Assembly: GCA_045632125.1 (NCBI GenBank)
Contig: JAZQWC010000089.1
Coordinates: 145,463-209,462 of the forward strand
DNA length: 64,000 bases
Reading direction: 5' to 3'
Origin: CALWPV01 sp045632125
GTDB lineage: Bacteria; Bacillota; Clostridia; Lachnospirales; Bianqueaceae
Part shown: one piece after another, positions 51,361 through 60,708 of the stretch
Numbering within the stretch: the stretch's first letter is position 1
How the letters are laid out: each line of letters opens with the position of its first letter
Made by a program: the position numbers and the translations under genes
Notes under the pieces: generated by a model
Told to the model about the DNA's origin: nothing
Databases searched by the model: none
What the model saw: only the letters and a program-made list of their open reading frames with translations

Positions 51361-52989
51361 TTATGGACGTGTACTTGAATCCGGAACATCGATTCTTGTA
51401 AATAATACTCCAAAATCTTCCGGCAAAGCAGTTGCAGCAATATCCTGCATCTGCCAATCAGTGTTCAACTTCAGCCAGCGCAGTACCTTTTCGGAAGAAA
51501 AAGGCAGAAAAGGAGCCAACAGCACTGCCAAATTACCAATCAAGTAGCAGCAATTATACAAGGTCTCCGAACAGGCAGAGGGATCAGAGGTGCGAGTTTT
51601 CCAGGGCTCCTGAGCATCATAATACCGATTGCCAAAACGGATCAGCTCAAAAATCAATTCCAGAGCTTCTTTAAAATATCCATTTTCGATTTTTAATCCT
51701 ACGGTTTCGTAGGCAGCTGCCACACGAGCGGCGACCTCAGGATCCACAATGCCACGGGGAATTTCATTGGAACGATATTTAACTATAAATGCCAGAGTAC
51801 GGTTTACGAAATTGCCCCAACTGCCCACCAGTTCCGAATTATTCTGTTGGGCAAATTCTCGCCAGGAAAAGTCGGTGTCACGCTTTTCAGGACCATTCAT
51901 CATAAAAAAGTAGCGAATGGTATCCGGGTTGTATTGTGACGCCAACTCGTTGGCCCACACAGCCCAGTTCTGACTGGTCGAAATCTTTCGGCCTTCTAAG
52001 GTCATATATTCACTGGATACAATGTCGTCGGGCAGATGATATCCGGCTCCGTGGGCTAAAAGAAGAGAAGGTAAAATGATCGTATGGAAGGGAATATTAT
52101 CTTTTCCGTGAACATAATAGTGCCGTGTATCGGCCTTGCATCCAAATACAGAATCGAAGTCGATACCGCGCGCAGCGCAAACAGCGGCGGTGGCTGACAA
52201 ATAGCCCAAAACATTTTCAGCCCAAATATAGATTTTCTTGTCGGCGTAGTCCTCCGGAGAGGGCAAAGCCTCAGAAGGAATGTCGATGCCCCAGTCTAAA
52301 TCACGGGTGATGGCACGATCATGCAGGCCTTCATCAATGTAGCGTTTGGTAAAGGCAATCGCATTCTTGCGCCAGTAGGAGCGGGTCAATAAATCAGTAA
52401 GCTGCTTTTCTAAGTTCGAAATACAAAGGAACAGCTGCTTTGTTTCACCAAAGGTGAGAGAAGAGCTGCAGTCGGCACAGCGAGCATCGATTATGGTATC
52501 AGCATCCAGGACTAAGCCGCAGCTTTCGCATTGATCACCTCGGGTAGGAGAGCCGCAGGAAGGGCAGGATCCTACGATCAGTCGATCGGTCAAAACCTTT
52601 TGGCAGGTGGGACAATAGGCCTGTTTTACAGTGCGCTCCTCGATCAAAGGGCTTTTGTACATTTCACGGTGAAAGCCTTGAACAAAGTGGATATGATCCG
52701 GTGAAGAAGTTTTCGTATACAGATCATAGGAAAAACCTAACTTTTCAAATACTTCACAAAATTCCTGATGATAGTGTTCGCTGATGGCAGCGGGAGTCAG
52801 GTTTTCCTGCTTGGCACGAATGGTGATGGGTGTACCGTGGCAATCGCTGCCGGAAACATAAAATACCTGAGCGCCTTTGGCGCGCCAATATCGGGCCAGT
52901 ACATCGCCTGGGAGCAGCGCGGCCACATGACCAATATGGAGTGAACCGTTAGCGTAAGGCCAGGCTCCTCCAATTACAATATTTTCCAT
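51361..52989 (-). CDS. metG: methionyl-tRNA synthetase
   Basis: 542 residues. HIGH at 18-21 in GSLHIGH, and KISTS in EGRKISTSQNWAVW as the KMSKS-type loop. The zinc region has four CxxC knuckles (CPTC, CPSC, CESC, CADC). The C-terminal anticodon-binding helices are present; the tRNA-binding (EMAP/Arc1p-like) extension of longer MetRS is absent. GAGGAT lies upstream of ATG 52989. It is controlled by a T-box leader that ends about 50 bases before it. Confidence 0.96.
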   Translation of the reverse strand: MENIVIGGAWPYANGSLHIGHVAALLPGDVLARYWRAKGAQVFYVSGSDCHGTPITIRAKQENLTPAAISEHYHQEFCEVFEKLGFSYDLYTKTSSPDHIHFVQGFHREMYKSPLIEERTVKQAYCPTCQKVLTDRLIVGSCPSCGSPTRGDQCESCGLVLDADTIIDARCADCSSSLTFGETKQLFLCISNLEKQLTDLLTRSYWRKNAIAFTKRYIDEGLHDRAITRDLDWGIDIPSEALPSPEDYADKKIYIWAENVLGYLSATAAVCAARGIDFDSVFGCKADTRHYYVHGKDNIPFHTIILPSLLLAHGAGYHLPDDIVSSEYMTLEGRKISTSQNWAVWANELASQYNPDTIRYFFMMNGPEKRDTDFSWREFAQQNNSELVGSWGNFVNRTLAFIVKYRSNEIPRGIVDPEVAARVAAAYETVGLKIENGYFKEALELIFELIRFGNRYYDAQEPWKTRTSDPSACSETLYNCCYLIGNLAVLLAPFLPFSSEKVLRWLKLNTDWQMQDIAATALPEDFGVLFTRIDVPDSSTRP

Positions 52990-53039
52990 TTCTTATATCC
53001 TCATTTCTAAATTAGTTTGATAACAGTTTGCCGTTTTAT

Positions 53040-53390
53040 GGCACAAAAAAAGCCCTCACCCCCTACTTAGTTTAAGGGACGAGAGCAATACAGGATCAAA
53101 TCGCGATCTACTGATTGTTTCGTGTTACCACCCTAATTCACCTGCCTCTCACGACGGCAGGCCTTATCAAGATCGGATAGGAAATGATCTATCGAAACTC
53201 TATCGCTGTTACGGGCGATCCCGTCGCAGCCTAACAGTTTCCAATGAAAGAAAGTTGCTCGGTGCGCAGCTCGGAGACCATGTTCGGTCAGGTCCTCTTT
53301 TCCCATTCTCAGCTCAGCCGGTTTCGGCGATGGGATTCTCTGTAAAAGTCTTCCGGACGTACTCTTTCTCGTCTTTGCCTTTTAATGAAT
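53040..53390 (-). ncRNA. T-box riboswitch leader of metG
   Basis: The minus strand carries the T-box core AGGGTGGTAACACG (revealed on the plus strand as CGTGTTACCACCCT near 53124-53137). The stem I region (about 53220-53370) contains a candidate specifier ATG at 53281-53279, matching methionine. The terminator is the stem GCTCTCGTCCCTT with AGGGGGTGAGGGC, followed by TTTTTTT. Uncharged tRNA-Met would stabilise the antiterminator. Confidence 0.9.
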
Positions 53391-53393
53391 TGC

Positions 53394-53422
53394 ATTATAA
53401 CATGCAAAAATTGAAAAAGCAA
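53394..53422 (-). promoter_or_regulatory. promoter of the T-box/metG transcript
   Basis: On the minus strand TTGCTT (53417-53422), 17-bp spacer, TATAAT (53394-53399). Confidence 0.75.
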
Positions 53423-53439
53423 TAGCAAAAATGCAGGAA

Positions 53440-53476
53440 AAAATTCCGGTGTCTCTCACTGAAGCACCGGAATTTT
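53440..53476 (-). terminator. terminator of the DUF4838 operon
   Basis: AAAATTCCGGTG pairs with CACCGGAATTTT across a short loop; on the minus strand it is followed by T's. It ends the transcript of the two DUF4838 genes. Confidence 0.85.
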
Positions 53477-53485
53477 TAGTTTACA

Positions 53486-55363
53486 TTATTTCTTAAAAGT
53501 ACGTCCCAGGATCAATAGAGATCGATACACGTCAAGACCGGATTGGTCGATAAGTTCGTGGCGCTGTACCATGGGCTCGAATTGGGTGATGAACAGATCT
53601 TTGGCCTCTTGGGCGTGACCATCAGCTAGCAACTCCGTGATATGAGCCAGCAGTCTGGTGTAGGATACAAAGAAGTCCAGTTCCTGCCACATATGCATCT
53701 GGGCGGCATACTGTACCAGGGCATGATCCTTCTGCAGAGCAGCAACCTGATCCAATAAAACAGGAACCTGACGCAAACGCTCGGCCAAGTCTGGATTGAA
53801 GCGATCACCAATGCCAATCAAATAATCCGGACTAAACAGAGAGGATATCTGCTCCATCAAAGGATACAGTTTAGCACCATCTGCGCCGTAGGCAGCTTCA
53901 TAATATTCAGCAGCGATTTCTTCAAAGGTAAGCGTCAGATCGCTGGAAGTGCGGGCCATCACATAATCAGGCAGGGCATTAGGAAAAGCTGCTCGCATTT
54001 CCTGACAACTGTTGATTCCGTTCAGCCCCATTGCGCGATTGGCTTGCAGATCGCTATGGATCAGTTTTGAAATATGCACATAGGCTGGGTCACCATAGTG
54101 AGCGCGGCCGAGAGGATAGTCATAAATGAAACTATCGCAGGGGGCGGCCTTCTGCCATTCCTTCAGGAAGGAAAGATTGATCTCTACTTCTTTAGGGAAG
54201 ACAAGTTGGTTCAAATGAAATTCCGGTACCGGCTGCAACGGTCCACAGTCGGAAAATGATGTTTCAAAGGTCCTAGTGATGGGGGCAAACATCAGTACAA
54301 AACGGTCCGGATTGGTAATACGATTTTGTGCCGGCGGCCAGAGCAGATCTACGTATAAAAGCAAAACAAGGCGAGCAGAAGAACCCATGGTGGTCAGGCG
54401 CTCATCGAGCTGATTGAGAAGGGCCACATAGTGATCGGCGGGGCGCAGTCCTCCGGCAGTACAGGATTCGCATTCGCAGGAGTTGTTGGATTCGTCCGCC
54501 AACCAAACATGCAAATAGTCCACGGTGGGATGCTGCGTCACGTAGTCAGCCACCTTGTCCACAAAAAGAGCGGTGGCCCGAGGATTAGATAAACATAAAT
54601 TTGTGGTATAGGTAGCAACACCCGGGAAAGGTCCACGCACACCATTTACCTGAGCAATTAAAGCACGCTGATCGTCGGTAAGAGCATCGGAGTCCTTTTG
54701 CCAGCCGGGGGCTTCCGGATCCAGTACCTCGTTGACCCAACCATGGCCCACAGCATGATGCAGCAAACCGCGCTGTGCGAGAGCCTCTTCAAGTACCGGC
54801 ATGATCCGCTCGGTGTCGTGAATGTCCCAGGGGACAGGTGTCAGCAGAGGATTGTTCACGTGAGCATACCAACGGGTCATAAACAAGTACGGGTACTTGA
54901 ATTGAATAAAGAAGCTATTAAAACCAATTTTAGGAGACCAGTCAATGAATTCTAACAGATTTTCGATGGAGTCAGCTCCTTCAATGCAAGCGCCCCTATG
55001 GCGCAAGGAGGCGGTGTGTGTCTCCTTGGCATAATAATCGGAGACGCAGGTCAGGGTCGGCACGATTTCGTGCTGCTTGCCCGGACGCAGAAAACGACAA
55101 CCGATCAGCGTCAGGTATCGATATACCGCCAAAAGCAGGGCGCGGGGGTTGTTGGCATAAATATACTGATGATCTTTTGTAACGTCAATGTAGAACTGAT
55201 CGTCTAACTGGGGGTCGGTGACGTTTGGAAGTCCATAGGCACTTAGGTCGCATACGCTCAGTTCATAGGATAAAGTCGGACGGCCTATCCGATTCAGATA
55301 GGCCGTCAGTTCCTGTGCTGCAAAACGGCAGACAGGCTGTTTGGAATTGTAATGAATATTCAT
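53486..55363 (-). CDS. DUF4838 domain protein, paralogue 2
   Basis: 625 residues. The N-terminal half resembles the non-catalytic alpha/beta domain of GH20/GH67-type enzymes (YANNPRALLLAVYRYLTLIGCRFLRPGKQ). The core is DUF4838: YLHVWLADESNNSCECESCTAGGLRPADHYVALLN, with the Cys-rich CECxxC motif. The C-terminus is a helical bundle. It has no signal peptide. It starts one base after the stop of paralogue 1 and has no clear ribosome site, so it is coupled to it. It is likely sugar-active; no activity is known. Confidence 0.8.
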   Translation of the reverse strand: MNIHYNSKQPVCRFAAQELTAYLNRIGRPTLSYELSVCDLSAYGLPNVTDPQLDDQFYIDVTKDHQYIYANNPRALLLAVYRYLTLIGCRFLRPGKQHEIVPTLTCVSDYYAKETHTASLRHRGACIEGADSIENLLEFIDWSPKIGFNSFFIQFKYPYLFMTRWYAHVNNPLLTPVPWDIHDTERIMPVLEEALAQRGLLHHAVGHGWVNEVLDPEAPGWQKDSDALTDDQRALIAQVNGVRGPFPGVATYTTNLCLSNPRATALFVDKVADYVTQHPTVDYLHVWLADESNNSCECESCTAGGLRPADHYVALLNQLDERLTTMGSSARLVLLLYVDLLWPPAQNRITNPDRFVLMFAPITRTFETSFSDCGPLQPVPEFHLNQLVFPKEVEINLSFLKEWQKAAPCDSFIYDYPLGRAHYGDPAYVHISKLIHSDLQANRAMGLNGINSCQEMRAAFPNALPDYVMARTSSDLTLTFEEIAAEYYEAAYGADGAKLYPLMEQISSLFSPDYLIGIGDRFNPDLAERLRQVPVLLDQVAALQKDHALVQYAAQMHMWQELDFFVSYTRLLAHITELLADGHAQEAKDLFITQFEPMVQRHELIDQSGLDVYRSLLILGRTFKK

Positions 55364-55364
55364 A

Positions 55365-57242
55365 TTAAGGTCTGTCTTTTCTAAAGGCTCTGCCTAGAAT
55401 GTTTACAATACGGAACACATCCAGACCGCCCTGATCCACCATTTCATGTTTCTGGATCATGGGTTTGAATTCGTTTTCAAATTTATCCCAAGCGGCGTCG
55501 GGCTGATCACCGGTGGCTAGGGTATAAATTTCAGCGTAAACGCGGGTGTACTCCAGGAAGAAGTCCATTTCACGCCACATATATTCCTGAACAGCGTACT
55601 GGCAGGGCTTGCGATTTGCTACAACGGCTTGGATCTTTTCCAGAACAGCAGGCATCTGAGCAGCTTTGGCACTTAACTCAGGATTTACGCGAGGAGTACC
55701 ATGGATAATATAGTTAGAACTGATCAAAGAGGAAACCTCTTCCATTAAGGGAAGCAGTTTCAAACCATCAGGACCATAGCAAGCTTCGTAATATTCAGCA
55801 GCAATTTCATCGAACTCAGGAGCCAGGTTCAAAGAGGTACGGGCCATTACATAGTTGGCCAAACCATTGGGGAAGCTGGCACGCAGTTCCTGACAGCTGT
55901 TGATGCCGTTAACGCCCATTGCATGATGGTATTTCAGGTCATTGCAGATGACACGGGAGATGCCCACATAGGAAGGATCACCATAGTGAGCACGGCCAAG
56001 AGGATAGTCATAAACAAAGCTGTCACAGGAAGCCATCTTCTGCCAATCCTTCAGGAAGGACAGGTTGGTTTCGATATCACGAGGGAAGTTCAAATGATTC
56101 AAATTGAACTCAGGGGCGGGCTGCAGAGGGCCATGCTCTGAATATGCTTTTTCAAAGGTACGGGTAATGGGAGCAAACATAAGAACAAAACGATCGCCGT
56201 TTTTGATCTTATTCTGGATAGGAGCCCACAACAGGTCTACATACAGCAACATAACCAGACGGGTATTAGAGCCGATTTCAGTCAAACGTTCGTCAAGACG
56301 GTTCAGCAGGGTTACATAATGATCAGAGGGGCGCAGACTGCGGCAGTTCTCACATTCACATGAGTTGTTTACGCCATCGGCCAACCAAATGTGCAGATAA
56401 TCGGTTTCGGGATTTTCCTGAACGTAGTCGATGATCTTATCAGCAAACAGTTCGCGGGCTTTCGGATTACTTAAACACAGGTTAGTGTTGGTGGGTACAC
56501 CATAGAACAACTCGCGTTTGCCATTTACTTCAGCAATCAGCTGACGGGTCTCGTCTGAGAAATCGATCTCTTCGGTATCCCAACCGGTGGCTGAGCAACC
56601 CAGTACTTCACTGGTCCAACCGTGTCCTACACGATGCTGCAGTAAGCCGCGTTCCAGCATGGCTTCATTCAAATAAGGGAATACACGCTTGGAATCTTCC
56701 ATGGTCCATTCAACAGGCTCCAACAAGGGATTGTTGATATGTTTATACCAATGCTCCATGAAGGTGTGGGGATATTTGAACTGGAAGAAGAAACTGTTAA
56801 AACCAACCTTGGGGGACCAATCCAGAAAGTCCATCATGTTTTCGATGGAATCGGAACCCTCGATACAGGCACCGCGGTGACGCAGGTCAGCGGTGTGGGC
56901 CTCTTTGGCATAGAATTTGTCCAAACAGGTATAGGTGGGAACGACCTCAAACTGTTTGCCGGGACGCAGGAAGCGGCAACCGATCAAAGTCAAGTAGCGA
57001 TATACACCAATCAGCAGAGCACGGGGATTGTTGCCCAGAATCAGCTGCTTTTCTTCGGTTACTTCAATATAATATTGATCATCTAAGGTCACATCGGCGA
57101 CGGTCGGCAGGCCGTAAGCCGTAAGGTCAGCTACGTCAAGGCGGAAGTTCAGCGCCGGGCAGCCCATGCGAATTAAGTAGGATTCCAACTCTTTGGCCGC
57201 AAAGCGGCTGGCTCTTTCGTTAGACAGGTTCTGAATCTGCAT
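55365..57242 (-). CDS. DUF4838 domain protein, paralogue 1
   Basis: 625 residues, the same length as paralogue 2 and clearly duplicated: HRGACIEGSDSIENMMDFLDWSPKVGFNSFFFQFKYP and YLHIWLADGVNNSCECENC align closely, with Gly-Asp for Glu-Ser and other differences. The domain order is the same. AAGGAG precedes ATG 57242; the TPR gene ends two bases before it. It may be the ancestral copy, since it is the better-translated one. Confidence 0.82.
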   Translation of the reverse strand: MQIQNLSNERASRFAAKELESYLIRMGCPALNFRLDVADLTAYGLPTVADVTLDDQYYIEVTEEKQLILGNNPRALLIGVYRYLTLIGCRFLRPGKQFEVVPTYTCLDKFYAKEAHTADLRHRGACIEGSDSIENMMDFLDWSPKVGFNSFFFQFKYPHTFMEHWYKHINNPLLEPVEWTMEDSKRVFPYLNEAMLERGLLQHRVGHGWTSEVLGCSATGWDTEEIDFSDETRQLIAEVNGKRELFYGVPTNTNLCLSNPKARELFADKIIDYVQENPETDYLHIWLADGVNNSCECENCRSLRPSDHYVTLLNRLDERLTEIGSNTRLVMLLYVDLLWAPIQNKIKNGDRFVLMFAPITRTFEKAYSEHGPLQPAPEFNLNHLNFPRDIETNLSFLKDWQKMASCDSFVYDYPLGRAHYGDPSYVGISRVICNDLKYHHAMGVNGINSCQELRASFPNGLANYVMARTSLNLAPEFDEIAAEYYEACYGPDGLKLLPLMEEVSSLISSNYIIHGTPRVNPELSAKAAQMPAVLEKIQAVVANRKPCQYAVQEYMWREMDFFLEYTRVYAEIYTLATGDQPDAAWDKFENEFKPMIQKHEMVDQGGLDVFRIVNILGRAFRKDRP

Positions 57243-57244
57243 TA

Positions 57245-58072
57245 TTAGATCTCCTTGTATTCTTCATATTTGGCATCGACCTGTTCACGGGTAACCGTGT
57301 TGAGGCCGGTGATGCGCGAGTTGTGAGCGGCGGTAAAGAAGGTGCGGGCGCTTTCTACATCGCCCTGCATTTCACGAATCAGACCGAGGTAGTATTTGCT
57401 GTCGGCCATGGTATCCTTGAGGTCGAGGGCACGCAGGAAGAGTTCTTCGGCTTCTTCATAGTTGCCGCGGCGATATTCGATCTGGGCCAGGTTGTCGTAG
57501 GCGGGACCGCAGGCTTCATCTTCCATCAGGGCCTGATGAGAGATATCCAGCGCTTTGTCATACTCGCCGGCTTCGATGTAGAAATAACCCAGAGTGGTGT
57601 AAAATTCAGTGCTGAAGATGTCGTAGTCGATCTGCATCTGCTCCAGTGTGGAGATGCCGGTTGCCAGATCGCCGCATTTCCAGTAGGCGATGGCCAGATC
57701 CTGACGGGCAAATTTGAGCATGGTCAGGTTGATCTGAGGCAGGGTGACTACATATTGGAAGGTTTTGAGGGCTTCTTCATAGTGGCAGTCTTCCAAAAGA
57801 TGCAGACCGTAAGCGATCAGCGGAGACGAGCATTTTGCCTGATGCTTCAGCGCGTAGCGGTACATGGGCCAAGCCATTTTAGGCTTTTTGAAGATGAACT
57901 GGAAGGTGTAGCCTGTCCAGCCCATGCACTTGGGCAGATTCACAAAGTACATAAATACACCGTAGGCCAAGTAGCCCAATAATACATAATAAAAAGGAAC
58001 ACCCAGTACGATGGCGGCGATGGTGGCGACGCCCAGCACGCAAAAGTGAGGATGTTTTTTAACAAATGACAT
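57245..58072 (-). CDS. membrane-anchored TPR protein
   Basis: 275 residues from ATG 58072 (GGGAGG upstream), start MSFVKKHPHF. One or two membrane helices at about 10-45, then TPR repeats: CHYEEALKTFQYVVTLPQ, GDLATGISTLEQMQIDYD, GEYDKALDISHQALMEDEACGPAYDNLAQIEYRRGNYEEAEELFLRALDL. The repeats should bind partner proteins in the cytoplasm. It opens the operon with the two DUF4838 genes, so it may organise them. Partner unknown. Confidence 0.85.
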   Translation of the reverse strand: MSFVKKHPHFCVLGVATIAAIVLGVPFYYVLLGYLAYGVFMYFVNLPKCMGWTGYTFQFIFKKPKMAWPMYRYALKHQAKCSSPLIAYGLHLLEDCHYEEALKTFQYVVTLPQINLTMLKFARQDLAIAYWKCGDLATGISTLEQMQIDYDIFSTEFYTTLGYFYIEAGEYDKALDISHQALMEDEACGPAYDNLAQIEYRRGNYEEAEELFLRALDLKDTMADSKYYLGLIREMQGDVESARTFFTAAHNSRITGLNTVTREQVDAKYEEYKEI

Positions 58073-58187
58073 GGTAAGTCCTCCCGAAAAATATATTAGT
58101 TCCATGATAGCACGATTTTGAGTGAGAATCAACCAGAAAGTATTCGGAGGTGGACGGAAAATATTTTGACGGATTTGTGAAAAAACA

Positions 58188-58216
58188 GTGCAAAAGGCGC
58201 ATAAATTTGGTATAAT
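58188..58216 (+). promoter_or_regulatory. promoter of the hydrogenase sensory locus
   Basis: GTGCAA (58188-58193), 17 bp, TATAAT (58211-58216). The -35 is weak. Confidence 0.5.
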
Positions 58217-58260
58217 GGAACAAATGTCTGTGTAAGAAATCGTAAGGAGGCTAATGAAAT

Positions 58261-58617
58261 ATGAATGCCACTGAAATTCAAAAGATACTCGATGCAAAAG
58301 TTTATAATGAGGTGGATGAAGAGCCGGATGTTGAATTTGGATATAGTTGCGATCTGATGAGCGATGTGCTGGCCTTTGCCCAGGGAAATGATGTATTGCT
58401 CACCGGAACTGTGAATCCGCAGGTGATTCGCACTTGTCAAATGGTGGACATCCCTGTGATCGTATTTGTTCGTGGTAAAGAGCCCTCGGAGGAACTGATC
58501 GAACAGGCGGATCGAGCCGGTATTTTGCTGATGGGTACCAATCATTCGATGTATATTGCCAGTGCTATGTTGTATCAGGCAGGACTTCCGGGAGAGGAGA
58601 TCGAAAATGACTTTTAA
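58261..58617 (+). CDS. DRTGG domain protein (first)
   Basis: 118 residues. Small DRTGG-type fold: VEFGYSCDLMSDVLAFAQGNDVLLTGTVNPQVIRTCQMVDIPVIVFVRGKEPSEELIEQADRAGILLMGTN. This domain, often found beside CBS domains or in phosphotransacetylases, is a likely ligand- or protein-binding module. A second DRTGG gene lies at 60376. Its end overlaps the start of the anti-sigma-like ATPase gene by 11 bases, so the two are coupled. Confidence 0.85.
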   Translation: MNATEIQKILDAKVYNEVDEEPDVEFGYSCDLMSDVLAFAQGNDVLLTGTVNPQVIRTCQMVDIPVIVFVRGKEPSEELIEQADRAGILLMGTNHSMYIASAMLYQAGLPGEEIENDF

Positions 58618-59017
58618 ATATCAAGTGGATGCATCGGTTCCCGAAATGGCGGGACGAGGTTCTACCGAGTTTAAAGCCGTTTTGAAGCAACTGGGCGTAA
58701 GTGCAAAAGTAATTCGTAAAATTTCTATCGCTATGTATGAAGGCGAAATCAATATGGTGATTCATGCTAATGGCGGGGAGATCACCTGTAATGTGGATGA
58801 ACAGCAGATCGAAGTGATCATGGCAGACTCAGGCCCCGGTATTCCGGATTTAGATAAGGCTATGACCGCTGGTTGGTCTACGGCTTCTCCGGAAGCACGT
58901 GAATTAGGTTTCGGTGCCGGTATGGGTATGCCCAATATGAAGAAATTTAGCGATGAAATGGAAGTGCAGACTGAGATCGGTGTGGGTACCACACTGACGC
59001 TTAGATTTAATTTGTAA
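58607..59017 (+). CDS. RsbW/SpoIIAB-like ATP-binding protein
   Basis: 136 residues from ATG 58607, with GAGGAG upstream. HATPase_c motifs: ISIAMYEGEINMVIHA (N box), DSGPGIPD (G1), LGFGAGMGMPNMKKF (G2), GVGTTLTLRF (G3). The size and fold match anti-sigma factor serine kinases. Coupled to the DRTGG gene upstream; the sensory hydrogenase follows 11 bases later. It may pass a hydrogen or redox signal as a kinase. Confidence 0.9.
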   Translation: MTFKYQVDASVPEMAGRGSTEFKAVLKQLGVSAKVIRKISIAMYEGEINMVIHANGGEITCNVDEQQIEVIMADSGPGIPDLDKAMTAGWSTASPEARELGFGAGMGMPNMKKFSDEMEVQTEIGVGTTLTLRFNL

Positions 59018-59028
59018 GGGGGTGCGAT

Positions 59029-60357
59029 ATGAACGCAACATCTGTTACGCTGGTAAAGGAACGCTGTGTGGGCTGTACAACTTGTATTAAGCGCTGTCCC
59101 ACCAGTGCCATCCGTGTGCGCGATGGTAAAGCTTACATTATTAAAGATCGATGTATTGACTGCGGTATGTGTATTCAGGTATGCCAACATAAGGCTAAGA
59201 TTGCGGTGACTCGTAAGCTGGACGAGATTCTGGCAAGCCCCTATAAATTAAAAGTAGCCTTGCCGCCTCCTTCGCTGTACAGTCAGTTCGAAGGCAATCG
59301 TAACATCAATCGAATTTTGACGGCGCTGCGCCGTATCGGCTTCGATGAGGTAGTGGGAGTAGCCCGCGGCGCGGAGATCATTACCGCGGCTACAAAGGAA
59401 TTTATCAAGGAAAATCCACGAGATGACGTGGAAGGTCCTTGGATCTCTTCAGCTTGTCCGGCAATTGTACGATTAATTCAAACCAGATTCCCTTCCTTGA
59501 TCGATAATATTCTGCCGCTGATCTCTCCTATGGAAGTAGCGGCTCGCATTGCCCGTAAACATTTTATTGAAAAAGGGTATAAAGATGAAGAAATAGGCGT
59601 GTTCTTCATTACGCCTTGTCCGGCAAAGGTTTCGGAGGTTTTTGCACCTAGCATGGTGGAAAAGTCGGCTGTAACCGATACGGTGGCGCTGAATGAGATT
59701 TTCTATAAGATCCGTCCGTTCATTAAAACCATTCAGGGCGATGAAATTGAAACTTTGCAGCTAGGCGGTAATGAAGGAATTCAGTGGGCACATATTGGCG
59801 GCGAAAGCGATAATTTGGAATTAAACGATGTGCTGGCGGTAGATGGCATCGATAATGTAATTGACGTACTGGATCAGCTTGAAAATGGGGTGATTCAGAG
59901 AGTTGATTTTATTGAAGCCAACGCTTGTACCGGAGGCTGTTTGGGTGGGCCTTTGACGGTAGAAAATCCGTTTAGTGCCGAAACGCGGATGAAGAAAGTT
60001 ATGCGACGCAATGAACAGCCATATTATAATGAAGAAATTCGAAATAATTCTGAAGATGTGGCAGTGGAAGCGGAACTGGAATTGGAAGAAATGGCAACTA
60101 TGGGACTGAGCTCCAATATGCAGAAAGCGCTTCGAATGATGAAGGAGCGGGATGAATTACTGAAAAAACTGCCCGGTGTTGACTGCGGTGCCTGTGGTGC
60201 TCCTTCCTGCTATGAATTTGCAGGAGACTGTGTAAAAGGTGTGGCCAGAGTCGAAGAATGTGTCATTCTTCTTCGAGATCGTTTGAAGCAGCTGGATCCG
60301 GACTTGAATAAGGTGACGGAAAAATTAGTTTCTGAGATTCAAAAAAGAGAGGAATAA
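59029..60357 (+). CDS. sensory-type [FeFe]-hydrogenase-like protein
   Basis: 442 residues. Two [4Fe-4S] sets: C13-C16-C19-C23 and C42-C45-C48-C52. The hydrogenase H domain shows L1 as SSACP (A142 where catalytic enzymes have the proton-transfer Cys; C143 binds the cluster), L2 TPCPAK (C197) and L3 EANACTGGC (C300, C304). The C-terminal FeS domain has DCGACGAPSCYEFAGDC. The Cys-to-Ala change is typical of HydS sensory forms. Unlike those, no PAS or phosphatase domain follows; output likely goes through adjacent ATPases. Confidence 0.9.
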   Translation: MNATSVTLVKERCVGCTTCIKRCPTSAIRVRDGKAYIIKDRCIDCGMCIQVCQHKAKIAVTRKLDEILASPYKLKVALPPPSLYSQFEGNRNINRILTALRRIGFDEVVGVARGAEIITAATKEFIKENPRDDVEGPWISSACPAIVRLIQTRFPSLIDNILPLISPMEVAARIARKHFIEKGYKDEEIGVFFITPCPAKVSEVFAPSMVEKSAVTDTVALNEIFYKIRPFIKTIQGDEIETLQLGGNEGIQWAHIGGESDNLELNDVLAVDGIDNVIDVLDQLENGVIQRVDFIEANACTGGCLGGPLTVENPFSAETRMKKVMRRNEQPYYNEEIRNNSEDVAVEAELELEEMATMGLSSNMQKALRMMKERDELLKKLPGVDCGACGAPSCYEFAGDCVKGVARVEECVILLRDRLKQLDPDLNKVTEKLVSEIQKREE

Positions 60358-60375
60358 TTTAGGAGGTATCCCATT

Positions 60376-60708
60376 ATGGTAGTACGTGATTTATTGGAAT
60401 TAGATGATTTGAAAATGATTCAGGAAGGCGATCTGGATGCAGAAGTAACCGGCGGTTATATGGGTGATCTGCTCAGTGTGGTAATGGGTGAGGCTGAGGA
60501 AGGTCAGGCTTGGATCACCATTCAGAGTCATGTAAATATTGTGGCAGTGGCATCGTTGAAAGGTGTTCCGGTGATTATTATTGCTCACGGATTTGAACCC
60601 GATGAGGAGACCTTGGAATCTGCTAAAGAAGAAGAGATCACTTTACTGGGAACAAAATTGGATCCCTTCAGCATCGCTAAGAAGCTGATTCAGGAGAAAG
60701 GCTTATGA
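60376..60708 (+). CDS. DRTGG domain protein (second)
   Basis: 110 residues, a DRTGG-type module: DAEVTGGYMGDLLSVVMGEAEEGQAWITIQSHVNIVAVASLKGVPVIIIAHGFEPDEETLESAKEEEITLLGT. It resembles the first DRTGG protein at 58261 in order and fold. It is followed by a second ATPase gene with a four-base overlap, repeating the DRTGG-ATPase pair. AGGAGG lies before the ATG. Confidence 0.85.
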   Translation: MVVRDLLELDDLKMIQEGDLDAEVTGGYMGDLLSVVMGEAEEGQAWITIQSHVNIVAVASLKGVPVIIIAHGFEPDEETLESAKEEEITLLGTKLDPFSIAKKLIQEKGL

